A stretch of DNA of 64,000 bases from the NCBI GenBank assembly GCA_905479105.1, contig CAJQLE010000003.1, positions 372,001 to 436,000 on the forward strand. The letters run 5' to 3'. The notes under the pieces were generated by a model, which was not told where the DNA came from, made no database searches, and saw only the letters and a program-made list of their open reading frames with translations. Both the position numbers and the translations under genes were made by a program. Source of the DNA: an uncultured Flavobacteriales bacterium. Lineage in GTDB: Bacteria; Bacteroidota; Bacteroidia; Flavobacteriales_G; Salibacteraceae. Below are positions 27,618 through 36,462 of this stretch, piece after piece. Every line of letters starts with the position of its first letter. Position 1 is the first letter of the stretch.

Positions 27618-28228
27618 TGTTTTTCCTTCGTTATGAACGGAATCAATTTGTGGTAAAAATCGTCACCGGCATCTTCAATCGATTTTCCGGCTGTAAATAC
27701 TTCAATTGCTGGATTTTTTGGAGCTTCAAAAGGAGCTGATATTCCTGTAAAATCCTTTATTTCTCCACTTCTTGCCTTTGCATAAAGGCCTTTTACATCT
27801 CGTTTCTCACATTCTTCAAGTGGAGTATTGATGAATACTTCAACAAAGTCTTTCTCTCCAATAATTTGGCGAGCTAGGTCTCTAACATGCTCTGTTGGAC
27901 TTACAAAGCAATTGATGCTTATTATTCCTCCATGCATGAAAAGCTTAGATACTTCAGCAATTCTTCTAATATTTTCATTGCGGTCATCTTCACTAAATCC
28001 AAGTCCTTTATTTAATCCTGATCTAACATTGTCGCCATCTAGGAGCTTCGTGAAAAACCCATTCTCTTGAAGCTTTCTCTCGAGGTATTTTGCCAACGTA
28101 GTTTTTCCTGATCCGCTTAAACCGGTCATCCAAATCACTTTGGCTTTTTGATTTAAGAAAGATTCTTTCGTCTCTCGAGAGAGGATTTCATCAAAAACGC
28201 TGTAAATATTTTGGCCTTCGTTTTTCAT
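27614..28228 (-). CDS. cysC: Adenylylsulfate kinase CysC
   Basis: Phosphorylates APS to PAPS, the activated sulfate used either for reduction or by sulfotransferases. The 204-residue protein has the P-loop GLSGSGKT at residues 36-43, the APS-binding DGDNVRSGLNKGLGFSEDDR at about 65-84 and the Walker-B-like FVEVFINTPLEECEKRD. It is the first gene of the cysC-D-N operon, with a promoter box ten bases upstream. No PAPS reductase or sulfite reductase is nearby, but a PAP phosphatase (cysQ) lies 5 kb away. Confidence 0.95.
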   Translation of the reverse strand: MKNEGQNIYSVFDEILSRETKESFLNQKAKVIWMTGLSGSGKTTLAKYLERKLQENGFFTKLLDGDNVRSGLNKGLGFSEDDRNENIRRIAEVSKLFMHGGIISINCFVSPTEHVRDLARQIIGEKDFVEVFINTPLEECEKRDVKGLYAKARSGEIKDFTGISAPFEAPKNPAIEVFTAGKSIEDAGDDFYHKLIPFITKEKQ

Positions 28229-28238
28229 TAAGAGCGTG

Positions 28239-28246
28239 CAAATGTA
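28239..28246 (-). promoter_or_regulatory. -7 promoter box for the cysC-D-N operon
   Basis: On the minus strand this reads TACATTTG followed by C, an exact TAnnTTTG match ten bases before the cysC ATG. The predicted leader is only a few bases long. Confidence 0.55.
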
Positions 28247-28305
28247 GGAATTAGGTTAAGTAATTAGGCGTACATCAGTTAATTTCCTATTAAATCGATA
28301 GAGTA

Positions 28306-29292
28306 ATGGGGTTTGGTTTTTATAATCCGCTAGAATCAAAGGTTAAAGAGCCCCTAAATCCTTTAGTTTTGCCTTATATGAAAGCAGAAAAGTTGCTCCA
28401 AAATTTCAAGTGGTCACCCATAGATCAAATGGGAGTCAATGAGCGAATCACGCGGATAAAAAGTAGAAGTATAAAAAACGAAGCAAAGATTCAAGGGCTG
28501 AAAATGGCTTTGAATATGATTGATTTGACGACTTTGGAGGGAGCGGATACACCAAACAAGGTGAGTCAAATGTGCTATAAAGCAATGCATCCTGATAATT
28601 CAATGCAAGGTCTGCCAACGGTGGCTGCCGTATGTGTTTACCCAACTTTAGTGAAAACTGCTAAGAAGGCTTTAGAAGGAAGTAATGTTAAAGTGGCAGC
28701 CGTGGCTACCTATTTCCCAAGTGGGCAAGCGAATTTACAGGCAAAACTTGATGAGACTGTTTATGCCATTGGCGAAGGCGCAGATGAGATTGATATGGTT
28801 ATTTCAAGAGGGAAGTTTTTGCAAGGTGAATACACTTATGTGTTAGATGAGATTCTTGCCGTAAAGGAAATTTGCCATGCGAGCAATGTTCGCTTGAAAG
28901 TTATTCTTGAAACCGGAGAGCTAGGATCGTTGGATGAAGTGCGCAAGGCGAGTGACATTGCTCTTCAAGCTAATCCTGATTTCATTAAGACCAGCACCGG
29001 CAAGATTGGACAGGCCGCGAATATGCCCGTGACATTAGTAATGCTTCAAGCCATTTGGGATCATTATCAAAAAACTGGAATTCAAGTTGGAATGAAGCCT
29101 GCCGGAGGAATCTCTGACTCTAAAACAGCGCTTCATTATTTAATGATGGTAAAAGAAGTTCTTGGAGAACAATGGTTGACCAATGAATGGTTTAGGTTTG
29201 GAGCGAGTCGTTTGGCGAATGATATATTGATGCAACTGGCAAAACAAAAAACAGGACTCTATCAATCGGCTGGATATTTTTCGAAGGATTAG
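28306..29292 (+). CDS. deoC: Deoxyribose-phosphate aldolase
   Basis: Cleaves 2-deoxyribose-5-phosphate to acetaldehyde and glyceraldehyde-3-phosphate in deoxynucleoside catabolism. The 328 residues are closer to the long eukaryotic-type enzyme than to the 250-residue E. coli type. The Schiff-base Lys is K228 in FIKTSTGK, the proton-relay Lys is K264 in GMKPAGG, and the acidic partner Asp lies in EIDMV near residue 163. It is divergent from cysC. A dehydrogenase pair that could oxidise acetaldehyde lies 1.1 kb downstream on the same strand, with two minus-strand lipoprotein genes between. Confidence 0.94.
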   Translation: MGFGFYNPLESKVKEPLNPLVLPYMKAEKLLQNFKWSPIDQMGVNERITRIKSRSIKNEAKIQGLKMALNMIDLTTLEGADTPNKVSQMCYKAMHPDNSMQGLPTVAAVCVYPTLVKTAKKALEGSNVKVAAVATYFPSGQANLQAKLDETVYAIGEGADEIDMVISRGKFLQGEYTYVLDEILAVKEICHASNVRLKVILETGELGSLDEVRKASDIALQANPDFIKTSTGKIGQAANMPVTLVMLQAIWDHYQKTGIQVGMKPAGGISDSKTALHYLMMVKEVLGEQWLTNEWFRFGASRLANDILMQLAKQKTGLYQSAGYFSKD

Positions 29293-29293
29293 C

Positions 29294-29881
29294 CTACCAT
29301 TTGTAGATTACCTTGAAGTTAGGATTGCTAAATATTGAATTGAACATGTAAATGTCCTTTTCCGAAATACTTTTCGTTTCAAAACAACTTATTCCTGCCC
29401 CTTCTTCAAATATGAATTGAATGAACTCTGAGCAATAGAATTCAGTGGAGTCTGCGTTGTTAAATTCATGATCAAAGGGAATGTCTTCTTCTAGTTTGGA
29501 TAGAGCTTGACTGACAACAAGCTGCGTTTTTGTGGAGTCAATTTCTGGCCTGAGTATAAAGAAGGTTCCCTTTTTAACGTCCGTCAAGAACTTTTTCAAG
29601 GAGATTTTTTGCACGCCATCGGTTTCGGCAAGCGTTCCAGAAACGGAGTGTAAAAGAGCCAACTCACCTTTTTCTTTAATAAGGATTGCTGAATGAGAAA
29701 TGTCTATTTCTTCATCGAGAGTTTTGGTAATTAGTCTGCTAATTTGTCCATGCCCACATTTAATTATTATATCACCCTCTTGTATAATGGAATCAATGGA
29801 TGGCTTGTCAATCGGTTTTTGAATGGGCTCATTTGAGCAGGAAAAAAAACTCAGGCATACAAAAAGGGGAAGCATATGCAT
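29294..29881 (-). CDS. YiiX-like NlpC/P60-superfamily lipoprotein
   Basis: A 195-residue lipoprotein related to the YiiX/YebB papain-like hydrolases. I chose ATG 29881 because it gives a clean signal with lipobox FFSC and has a purine-rich AGGGGAA just upstream. The longer frame to 29995 would run into the neighbouring gene. Family features are GDIIIKCGHG near residue 38, a probable catalytic His in DISHSAIL and a catalytic Cys in FYCSEFI. Such enzymes cleave amide or ester bonds in peptidoglycan or lipids, and the substrate here is unknown. It ends next to deoC in convergent orientation. Confidence 0.78.
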   Translation of the reverse strand: MHMLPLFVCLSFFSCSNEPIQKPIDKPSIDSIIQEGDIIIKCGHGQISRLITKTLDEEIDISHSAILIKEKGELALLHSVSGTLAETDGVQKISLKKFLTDVKKGTFFILRPEIDSTKTQLVVSQALSKLEEDIPFDHEFNNADSTEFYCSEFIQFIFEEGAGISCFETKSISEKDIYMFNSIFSNPNFKVIYKW

Positions 29882-29915
29882 GATTCCCCTTATTAATGAT
29901 TTTAAAAAAGATCGA

Positions 29916-30332
29916 TTATATCTTCTCAATAGTAGTTTCAATAAGAGTACCATCTTCAGTTGTTGACCAAACGAATTTGTCATCAGAACTTTCAACTATG
30001 TCAGCAATTGTAGTTGAAAGATCAATATTGATTGTTATGGTTTCTCCTTTGTCAGAGATGGAATAGGTAAATGATGTTACTACTTCTCCTTTAGTCGGAT
30101 CAATTGTAGTCCAAGTACCTGCACAATCTTCTTTCTTTACTTTGCATTTTTCGAATTCGTAAACATCATTTGCATATACAGAGTCTGGCGTGCTTACGCC
30201 ATCATAGGATAGGTCTGTTACTTCCCATTTGCCATCAGCTAATTGTTTTACAACTTTTTGATCTTTGCTGCATGCTGCGATGACCAAGAGAATTGCTGCG
30301 GCAGAAACTGCCAATCTGAAAATATTTTTCAT
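29916..30332 (-). CDS. Small lipocalin-like lipoprotein
   Basis: A 138-residue lipoprotein with signal MKNIFRLAVSAAAILLVIAAC (lipobox IAAC at about residues 18-21). The mature part begins KQLADGKWEVTDLSYDG and continues as short beta-strands (GTWTTIDPTKGEVVTSFTYSI), the pattern of the lipocalin-like or DUF4923-type lipoproteins of Bacteroidota. Two cysteines in the middle (CKVKKEDC) may form a disulfide. An ATG two codons earlier (30338) is possible. No function can be assigned. The YiiX-like gene follows after 34 bases. Confidence 0.65.
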   Translation of the reverse strand: MKNIFRLAVSAAAILLVIAACSKDQKVVKQLADGKWEVTDLSYDGVSTPDSVYANDVYEFEKCKVKKEDCAGTWTTIDPTKGEVVTSFTYSISDKGETITINIDLSTTIADIVESSDDKFVWSTTEDGTLIETTIEKI

Positions 30333-30421
30333 GTGCAATTAATTTTTTGCAAAGGTCGATCTTTTTTAATTTTGAGAATCATTGTTCATTAAAAAAGATA
30401 ACACCTTCTGAAACCAAAATT

Positions 30422-30429
30422 TAGTTTTG
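30422..30429 (+). promoter_or_regulatory. -7 promoter box for the aldehyde dehydrogenase pair
   Basis: TAGTTTTG followed by C matches TAnnTTTG and ends four bases before the ATG at 30434. Transcription would begin at or beside the start codon, so the mRNA is predicted to be leaderless. Confidence 0.5.
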
Positions 30430-30433
30430 CTGT

Positions 30434-31870
30434 ATGGACAATAACTGGAATTTGAGCCCTGCTCCAGAAAGCGCTGAAATAGCGAAACTGAAACCACAAT
30501 ACGAGTTGTTTATCAACGGCAAATGGCAAGAGCCAAAAAGCAAAAAGTATTTTGAAACTAGCAATCCTGCTAATGAATCTGTGCTGGCAAGGGTTGCGGA
30601 GGCTGGTTCTGAAGATGTAGATGCTGCATTTAAGGCAGCTGAAAATGCTTATAAGTCTTGGAGTAAGCTGACCGGTGCCGAACGTGGGAAATACATCTAT
30701 CGCATAGCGCGCATGATTCAGGAGCGAAGCAGAGAATTTGCCGTGATTGAGTCTTTGGATGGTGGCAAGCCGATAAGAGAGTCAAGAGATATTGATATTC
30801 CGCTCGCGGCCGCACATTTCTTTTACTATGCCGGTTGGGCTGATAAATTGGAGTATGCATTTCCGAATAAGAAAATTGAGTCGATTGGTGTTGCAGCGCA
30901 AATCATCCCATGGAATTTCCCGCTATTAATGGCGGCTTGGAAAATTGCTCCAGCTTTGGCTTGCGGAAATACGGTGGTTTTGAAACCTGCAGAAACTACT
31001 CCGCTAACAGCTCTTAAGCTGGCAGAGATCATTCAAGAAGCTGGATTGCCGAAAGGAGTTGTAAATATTATCACTGGTGCAGGAGAAACAGGTGCATTGA
31101 TGACCAGTCATCCAATTCCAAAGAAATTAGCATTTACTGGTTCCACTGAAGTTGGTAAGAAAATTTTCAAAGCTGCGTTGGAAGGGAATAAGAAAGTGAC
31201 GTTGGAGTTGGGCGGGAAGGCAGCTAACATCATTTTTGATGATGCACCAATAGATGCTGCGGTGGAAGGAATAATTAACGGGATCTATTTTAATCAGGGT
31301 CACGTATGCTGCGCTGGATCGAGATTGTTTGTTCAAGAATCTGTTTATGAAGAAGTGCTCACTAAATTGAAAAAGCGAATTGATACGTTGATTGTTGGAG
31401 ATCCTATGGATAAAAACACTGACGTAGGTGCTATAAACTCTGCATCACAATTAAAGACCATCGAAGAATATATCAAATTGGGCAAAGAGGAAGGAGCCGA
31501 AATTTATCAACCTGACTGTGAACTGCCGAAAAAGGGAAATTGGTGCAAGCCAACTTTGTTTACAAACGTTGCTCAAAGTAATCGCATTGCTCAAGAAGAG
31601 ATTTTTGGTCCTGTATTGGCGATTCAAACCTTCAGAACAATCGATGAGGTTATTGAGAAAGCCAACAATACTCCTTATGGATTAAGTGCTGGAGTTTGGA
31701 CAGATAAAGGGGCAAAGATTTTTCAATTGACACAAGCCTTAAATGCTGGTGTGGTTTGGGCAAATACGTTTAATAAATTTGATCCTACAAGTCCATTTGG
31801 AGGGTATAAAGAGAGCGGCTTTGGTCGCGAGGGAGGAATTCATGGGTTGGGAGCTTATTTGAAATATTAA
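30434..31870 (+). CDS. Aldehyde dehydrogenase, ALDH16-like catalytic protein
   Basis: A 478-residue NAD(P)-dependent aldehyde dehydrogenase. The cofactor-binding region has IIPWNFPLLMAAWKIAPALA (about residues 157-176) and VVLKPAE, the base is E258 in LELGGK, and the catalytic Cys is C292 in NQGHVCCAGSR. The C-terminal motif SPFGGYKESGFGREGG is intact. The NQGHVCCAGSR form and the immediately following half-length ALDH resemble the catalytic half of bacterial ALDH16, where the two halves are one polypeptide. The likely substrate is acetaldehyde from DeoC, inferred from the neighbourhood. The partner gene begins nine bases after its stop codon. Confidence 0.88.
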   Translation: MDNNWNLSPAPESAEIAKLKPQYELFINGKWQEPKSKKYFETSNPANESVLARVAEAGSEDVDAAFKAAENAYKSWSKLTGAERGKYIYRIARMIQERSREFAVIESLDGGKPIRESRDIDIPLAAAHFFYYAGWADKLEYAFPNKKIESIGVAAQIIPWNFPLLMAAWKIAPALACGNTVVLKPAETTPLTALKLAEIIQEAGLPKGVVNIITGAGETGALMTSHPIPKKLAFTGSTEVGKKIFKAALEGNKKVTLELGGKAANIIFDDAPIDAAVEGIINGIYFNQGHVCCAGSRLFVQESVYEEVLTKLKKRIDTLIVGDPMDKNTDVGAINSASQLKTIEEYIKLGKEEGAEIYQPDCELPKKGNWCKPTLFTNVAQSNRIAQEEIFGPVLAIQTFRTIDEVIEKANNTPYGLSAGVWTDKGAKIFQLTQALNAGVVWANTFNKFDPTSPFGGYKESGFGREGGIHGLGAYLKY

Positions 31871-31879
31871 GACTGTAAA

Positions 31880-32746
31880 ATGACAAGATTGAACGTTCAA
31901 AAGACATACAAAATCTTCATCGGAGGGAAGTTTCCACGTACCGAATCAGGAAGACATTATGCAATTGAAAATGCAAATGGTGAGCAAGTTGCAAACATGT
32001 GCTTGAGTTCGCGAAAAGACTTTCGAAATGCAGTGGTTGCCGCTCGAAAGGCTCAACCTGCATGGGCTGGATTGACGGCCTATAATCGAAGTCAAATATT
32101 GTATCGTTTAGCTGAAATGCTCGAGTCGAGAAGTGCTTCTTTTATGGAGGAAATGATCAACTTGGGATTGTCTAATAAGCAAGCAGAAACGGAAGTTAGT
32201 TCATCCATTGATGCCTTGGTTTATTACGCAGGTTGGTGCGATAAATACACCGCTCTATTTAGTTCAGTAAATCCCACTGCTTCAGCACATTTCAATTTTT
32301 CTGTTCATGAACCAACAGGTGTTGTTGCCGCAATCGCTCCTGAGGAATCTCCCTTGTTAGGGTTGATTTCAGTTATTGCTCCAGCAATAGCGGGAGGAAA
32401 TACGATTGTGATCTTAGCCTCTGAAATGAAAGCTACTTCGGCTATTAGTTTTGCTGAGGTCGTTCAAAATTCTGATGTCCCAAGCGGTGTGATCAATATT
32501 CTTACAGGGAATTTAGCCGAGCTGCTTCCCCACTTCGCTTCTCATATGGATGTGAATGCGTTGACCATGACAAGGGGCGAATTGGATGCGAAATCACGAG
32601 CCAGCTTAATAGAAAACCTCAAGCGGTTTTATGATTGGTCTGGCAAATGGCAAAACCAAGATCCTTATTTAATTCTTGACCTTCAAGAAGTGAAAACTAC
32701 TTGGCATCCCGTGCAGCAGAGCGCGGCAAGTGGAGGAGGGTATTAA
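31880..32746 (+). CDS. Catalytically empty ALDH-like protein (ALDH16 C-terminal half)
   Basis: A 288-residue protein homologous to the N-terminal, cofactor-binding region of aldehyde dehydrogenases: KIFIGGKFPRTESG, WAGLTAYNRSQILYRLAEML, and HEPTGVVAAIAPEESPLLGL. It stops before the catalytic domain, so it has no active-site Cys or Glu. The proton-relay Asn of the PWNFP motif is also changed (PEESP). The C-terminus (SHMDVNALTMTRGE...TTWHPV) looks like a defined ending, not an accidental truncation. This matches the C-terminal pseudo-ALDH domain of ALDH16 proteins. I infer that it forms a structural complex with the preceding enzyme. Confidence 0.8.
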   Translation: MTRLNVQKTYKIFIGGKFPRTESGRHYAIENANGEQVANMCLSSRKDFRNAVVAARKAQPAWAGLTAYNRSQILYRLAEMLESRSASFMEEMINLGLSNKQAETEVSSSIDALVYYAGWCDKYTALFSSVNPTASAHFNFSVHEPTGVVAAIAPEESPLLGLISVIAPAIAGGNTIVILASEMKATSAISFAEVVQNSDVPSGVINILTGNLAELLPHFASHMDVNALTMTRGELDAKSRASLIENLKRFYDWSGKWQNQDPYLILDLQEVKTTWHPVQQSAASGGGY

Positions 32747-32783
32747 TAAAAGGGCTACCTTGAATGCTCCAAGGTTTTTTGCT

Positions 32784-33413
32784 ATGCGGATTCTTTCAAT
32801 ATTGTTTTTTCTCGGATTAGTAGCGTGTTCCAAAACACCAGTTGAAACAGCGGAGCCACTTATTGTTGAGGAGTTTTATTTTGAATATCCTAAAATAGAT
32901 TCTACAGACACAAACGAATACAAAGTTGGTGTCACTATGGATGGGGTTCCAGTGTTGTTTGTCAACGGTAATATTATTGAAGGTGCAATGGTTGATGACT
33001 TGAGGAGAGTCGGCACACAGCGTCTTGTTTCGCGAACGTGGCCGTATGAAAAGACATGTGAGTATTATTTATGCTATCCACCCAATTATTTTCAAAAACA
33101 ACCTCCAGACTGTGAGTTCGTTCGAGAGAAAATGGGGAAATATAGAGGTGTGTTTTTTAGTAATGATCCACGCTGGTATAACTATAGTGATACAACTTAT
33201 GAGAGGACTATTCGCCTATGGATGGTTGAGTCTGAAACGGGGTGTTATTTTGATTCGGATTTGATCCCAGAAAGTTACGTCACAAGTGATAATGATGTTC
33301 CGGGGTATTCCTTTAGAGGTGACTCTATTTTCTACAAGAAAATACTTTTCCCTCAGGCTCAATATACCAATTACAGTTATTACGAGACTTTCAAGGGAGT
33401 CAGAATTGAATAA
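32784..33413 (+). CDS. Hypothetical lipoprotein with cysteine pairs
   Basis: I do not recognise this 209-residue protein. ATG 32784 gives a lipoprotein signal (MRILSILFFLGLVACSK, lipobox LVAC). The longer frame from 32730 overlaps the ALDH-like gene and lacks a signal. The mature part is rich in Tyr, Asp and Pro. Four further cysteines occur as C..EYYLC.., PDC and GC, so disulfides are likely. A segment DGVPVLFVNGNIIEG may be a beta-hairpin. It sits 37 bases after the ALDH-like gene and 51 before cysQ on the same strand, without an evident link to either. Confidence 0.6.
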   Translation: MRILSILFFLGLVACSKTPVETAEPLIVEEFYFEYPKIDSTDTNEYKVGVTMDGVPVLFVNGNIIEGAMVDDLRRVGTQRLVSRTWPYEKTCEYYLCYPPNYFQKQPPDCEFVREKMGKYRGVFFSNDPRWYNYSDTTYERTIRLWMVESETGCYFDSDLIPESYVTSDNDVPGYSFRGDSIFYKKILFPQAQYTNYSYYETFKGVRIE

Positions 33414-33464
33414 TTCCTTGTTTAATTAGACCTCTTCTTTTACCAAAACACTTTTCTTCGCAGC

Positions 33465-34247
33465 ATGAAATTTGAACGACTATTGATTGAGGCTTCTTTG
33501 AAAGCTGGTGAAGAAATTCTTAGAGTATATGCTAAGGACTTTCAAGTAGAAACGAAGTCTGATGAAAGTCCGCTTACTGAAGCAGATAAAAACGCTCATT
33601 TGGCCATTATGTCTTTCCTAGAGCAAACGGGTTTGCCTATTTTGAGCGAAGAAGGTAAGCACATGGATTATTCTGAACGCAAAGACTGGAATCAGTTTTG
33701 GTTGGTCGATCCGCTGGATGGAACCAAAGAATTCGTGAAGAAAAATGGCGAGTTCACGGTAAACATTGCTTTGATTGAAAATGGATTGCCAGTATACGGA
33801 ATCATCTATGCGCCAGTGCTTAAGAAATTGTTTGTTGGCAATGTTGGGAATGAGGCTTGGATTGCCGAAAACATAGAAACAAGTTCGACTGTGGACTTTG
33901 TCTTAGAGCAGAAAATATCCATTCCGAAATCAAAGTGTGCAGAACCATATATAGTTGTTGCTAGCCGCAGTCATTTTAGTCCAGAAACCCAAGAGTTTGT
34001 GGATGAAATGAAGAAGGAAAAAGGGGAGATTGATTTTGCTTCCATGGGTTCTAGCTTGAAAATCTGCTTAGTAGCCGAAGGTGTGGCTGATATATACCCT
34101 CGTTTTGGTCCAACCATGGAATGGGATACAGGAGCTGGACATGCTATCGCAAAGGCTGCTGGTAAAATGGTGACGGATCATTCCACTGGAAAAGAAATGC
34201 GCTACAACAAAGAAAACTTGTTGAATAACTGGTTTATTGTAGAATAA
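33465..34247 (+). CDS. cysQ: 3'(2'),5'-bisphosphate nucleotidase CysQ
   Basis: Hydrolyses 3'-phosphoadenosine 5'-phosphate (PAP), the by-product of PAPS use, to AMP and phosphate. The 260-residue inositol-monophosphatase-fold protein has the metal-binding motifs SEEGKHMDY (about residues 61-69) and WLVDPLDGTKEF (about 79-90), and a later WDTGAGHAIAKAAGG-like block reading MEWDTGAGHAIAKAAG. It links functionally to cysC/D/N at 25.4-28.2 kb. Its last 14 bases overlap the convergent BNR-repeat gene. Confidence 0.93.
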   Translation: MKFERLLIEASLKAGEEILRVYAKDFQVETKSDESPLTEADKNAHLAIMSFLEQTGLPILSEEGKHMDYSERKDWNQFWLVDPLDGTKEFVKKNGEFTVNIALIENGLPVYGIIYAPVLKKLFVGNVGNEAWIAENIETSSTVDFVLEQKISIPKSKCAEPYIVVASRSHFSPETQEFVDEMKKEKGEIDFASMGSSLKICLVAEGVADIYPRFGPTMEWDTGAGHAIAKAAGKMVTDHSTGKEMRYNKENLLNNWFIVE

Positions 34248-35280
34248 GCTTGGCCATTTTCCCGTTTCTTCCAACCGCCCATCCTGATCTATTTTTAATG
34301 GCACAAGAGTAGTAACCTTCATCGCCATTTGCCACCCATGTTTTCCCTTTGTTTATAGAATAATCGCTACCTGTTCTGCCTACTGCTAGAAGCAGCGAAC
34401 CATCTGCTTTGCTAGCTACACATGATCTATATCCTCTAGGGTTATTTTCTGTGATCAATTCCCATGTTTTTCCTCCATCATTGGTAATTGCGCAATTGGA
34501 AGAAGCATCGGTGCTGTCGATGTAGCTTCCGCCCACAATCACGCCTTCATTCATATTCCAAAACGCTAAAGAGAATATTCCTGCACCAGCTTCGCTGAAG
34601 AGGGGCGTTTCATTAGGGATGAGTTGACTGAATTCTCGCAGTCGGTTATACACATGGCTTTTTTTACCTCCACTGGTTGCAATCCAAAGTTGGTCGTCCA
34701 TCACTTTTATTCCACTTCCGCTGGCAGCATAACTTGCTTCGGCTGAGTCTAATACCGGCCGAAATTTTTCATTGATCCAATTCCAGTGTTTTCCAAAATC
34801 GATTGATTCAATCAATGCCATTCTGCCATCAATAGGATCACCATAAGCATAACCGATTCCACCTTCCGCGAAGTCCATTCCATCAAAAAAGAGATTGCTG
34901 TCTGCTTCGTGAAATACTAAAGTCCAATTGGATCCGCCATCTGAAGTTCTGTAAATACTCAATCCATTTCCGGAATTCATAACCAAGGCATTCTTATCAT
35001 CAAACGCATGAATATCTCGAAAATCAAGACTTTCAGCATCTTTTATAGATACGTCTTTCCATGAATTTCCGTGGGAGGTGATAAGTACTGTTCCATTTGT
35101 TCCACTAGCCCATGCCACCGAGTCATTAGCCATGTGGAGGCCTCTTAAGTGGCTTTTTGAGATTCTCTCAATAGGTTTCCACAAAGGGCTTATATCCTCT
35201 TTTAGAGCTGTACCTTCTTGTTTGTTAGAGCAAGAGGATAATATCAACCCGGTTAAAATAAAATATGTCAATCGCTTCAT
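34234..35280 (-). CDS. YCF48/BNR-repeat beta-propeller lipoprotein
   Basis: A 348-residue lipoprotein. ATG 35280 gives MKRLTYFILTGLILSSCSNK with lipobox LSSC. The frame extends to 35355 but those 25 residues do not look like a signal. The mature part has repeated beta-propeller units: GNSWKDVSI, GGSNWTLVF, FGKHWNWI, GGKTWELI, KGKTWVANG, the Ser/Thr-x-Asp-x-Gly-x-x-Trp signature of BNR and YCF48-like repeats. The repeats indicate a binding or assembly role in the envelope, but the partner is unknown. It is convergent with cysQ and divergent from gmd. Confidence 0.78.
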   Translation of the reverse strand: MKRLTYFILTGLILSSCSNKQEGTALKEDISPLWKPIERISKSHLRGLHMANDSVAWASGTNGTVLITSHGNSWKDVSIKDAESLDFRDIHAFDDKNALVMNSGNGLSIYRTSDGGSNWTLVFHEADSNLFFDGMDFAEGGIGYAYGDPIDGRMALIESIDFGKHWNWINEKFRPVLDSAEASYAASGSGIKVMDDQLWIATSGGKKSHVYNRLREFSQLIPNETPLFSEAGAGIFSLAFWNMNEGVIVGGSYIDSTDASSNCAITNDGGKTWELITENNPRGYRSCVASKADGSLLLAVGRTGSDYSINKGKTWVANGDEGYYSCAIKNRSGWAVGRNGKMAKLILQ

Positions 35281-35360
35281 GAGATGATAATAAATTGCGG
35301 ATGCGCCATAAACGTTTGAATTCTTCGATAATTCTAGCTTAAATTCCTCTACCAATATAG

Positions 35361-35368
35361 TACTTTCG
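35361..35368 (+). promoter_or_regulatory. -7-like promoter box for gmd
   Basis: TACTTTCG differs by one base from TAnnTTTG (TTCG for TTTG) and ends five bases before the gmd ATG, which predicts a leaderless or nearly leaderless mRNA. Confidence 0.4.
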
Positions 35369-35373
35369 CAGCC

Positions 35374-36462
35374 ATGTCTAAAGTCGCATTAATCACCGGA
35401 GTCACCGGACAGGATGGAGCCTATTTAGCGGAATTGCTTTTAAGCAAAGGCTATATAGTGCACGGAATCAAGAGAAGAAGTAGTTTGTTCAATACCGAAA
35501 GGATCGACCACTTATATCAAGATCCACATGAAAAAAATCTAAGGTTTAAGTTGCACTATGGTGACCTGACCGATAGTACCAACTTGATTCGAATCATTCA
35601 AGAAACTCAGCCAGACGAAATCTACAATCTTGCTGCTCAAAGCCATGTGATGGTTTCGTTTGAAACTCCAGAGTACACAGCGAATTCAGACGCTGTTGGT
35701 ACGCTTAGGATTCTTGAGGCGATCAGAATTTTAGGTTTGGTTGAAAAGACAAAATTTTACCAGGCTTCAACAAGTGAGTTATACGGAAAGGTTCAAGAAA
35801 TTCCTCAAACAGAAAAGACGCCTTTTTACCCAAGGAGCCCATATGGTGTTGCTAAGCTTTATGCCTTTTGGATTTGTAAGAACTATAGAGAAGCATACAA
35901 CATTTTTGCTTGCAATGGAATTCTCTTTAATCATGAGTCACCCTTAAGAGGTGAAACATTTGTAACAAGGAAGATTACACGTGCTGCTGCTAAATACAAG
36001 CTAGGCTTGCAAAAGAAATTGTTCCTAGGGAATTTGAATGCAAAGCGCGATTGGGGTCACGCCAAAGATTATGTTGAGGGAATGTGGAGAATGCTGCAGC
36101 AAGACACTCCTGATGATTATGTGTTAGCAACAGGAACTACCATTCCCGTTCGTGATTTCGTTCAAATGTCTTTTGCTGAAATTGGCGTTGAATTAGAATG
36201 GAAAGGGGAAGGCGTTGAGGAAAAAGGTTTCAATAAGGCTACTGGAGAAGTAGTAGTGGAGGTAGATCCTGCGTATTTCAGACCAACGGAAGTTGATCTG
36301 TTAGTGGGAGATGCATCTAAGGCAAAGAATGAATTGGGATGGGTGCCACAAACAACTGTTCAGCAATTGTGCGCTGAAATGGTGAAATCAGATGTTGATC
36401 GATTTACGAGAGATAAATACCTTATGGATGGTGGTCATGATGTGACGCTAACTCAGGAGTAA
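35374..36462 (+). CDS. gmd: GDP-mannose 4,6-dehydratase
   Basis: First step from GDP-mannose to GDP-L-fucose: forms GDP-4-keto-6-deoxymannose in the cytoplasm. The 362-residue short-chain dehydrogenase has the NADP-binding motif [15 protein letters not shown] (about residues 8-22), the GDP-mannose 4,6-dehydratase hallmark [14 protein letters not shown] (about 34-47), the active-site STSELYGK, and the YxxxK pair in [10 protein letters not shown]. It heads a surface-polysaccharide block and its stop codon shares one base with the fcl start. Confidence 0.96.
   Translation: MSKVALITGVTGQDGAYLAELLLSKGYIVHGIKRRSSLFNTERIDHLYQDPHEKNLRFKLHYGDLTDSTNLIRIIQETQPDEIYNLAAQSHVMVSFETPEYTANSDAVGTLRILEAIRILGLVEKTKFYQASTSELYGKVQEIPQTEKTPFYPRSPYGVAKLYAFWICKNYREAYNIFACNGILFNHESPLRGETFVTRKITRAAAKYKLGLQKKLFLGNLNAKRDWGHAKDYVEGMWRMLQQDTPDDYVLATGTTIPVRDFVQMSFAEIGVELEWKGEGVEEKGFNKATGEVVVEVDPAYFRPTEVDLLVGDASKAKNELGWVPQTTVQQLCAEMVKSDVDRFTRDKYLMDGGHDVTLTQE

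Noticed and set aside
29882-29995. Longer N-terminus for the YiiX-like lipoprotein
   Set aside because: It would overlap the neighbouring lipoprotein gene and bury the lipobox signal 38 residues inside the protein.
31880-32746. The half-length ALDH as a simple truncated pseudogene
   Set aside because: It has an intact start, normal codon use, a defined C-terminus and the same make-up as the second domain of ALDH16 proteins, so it is probably functional.
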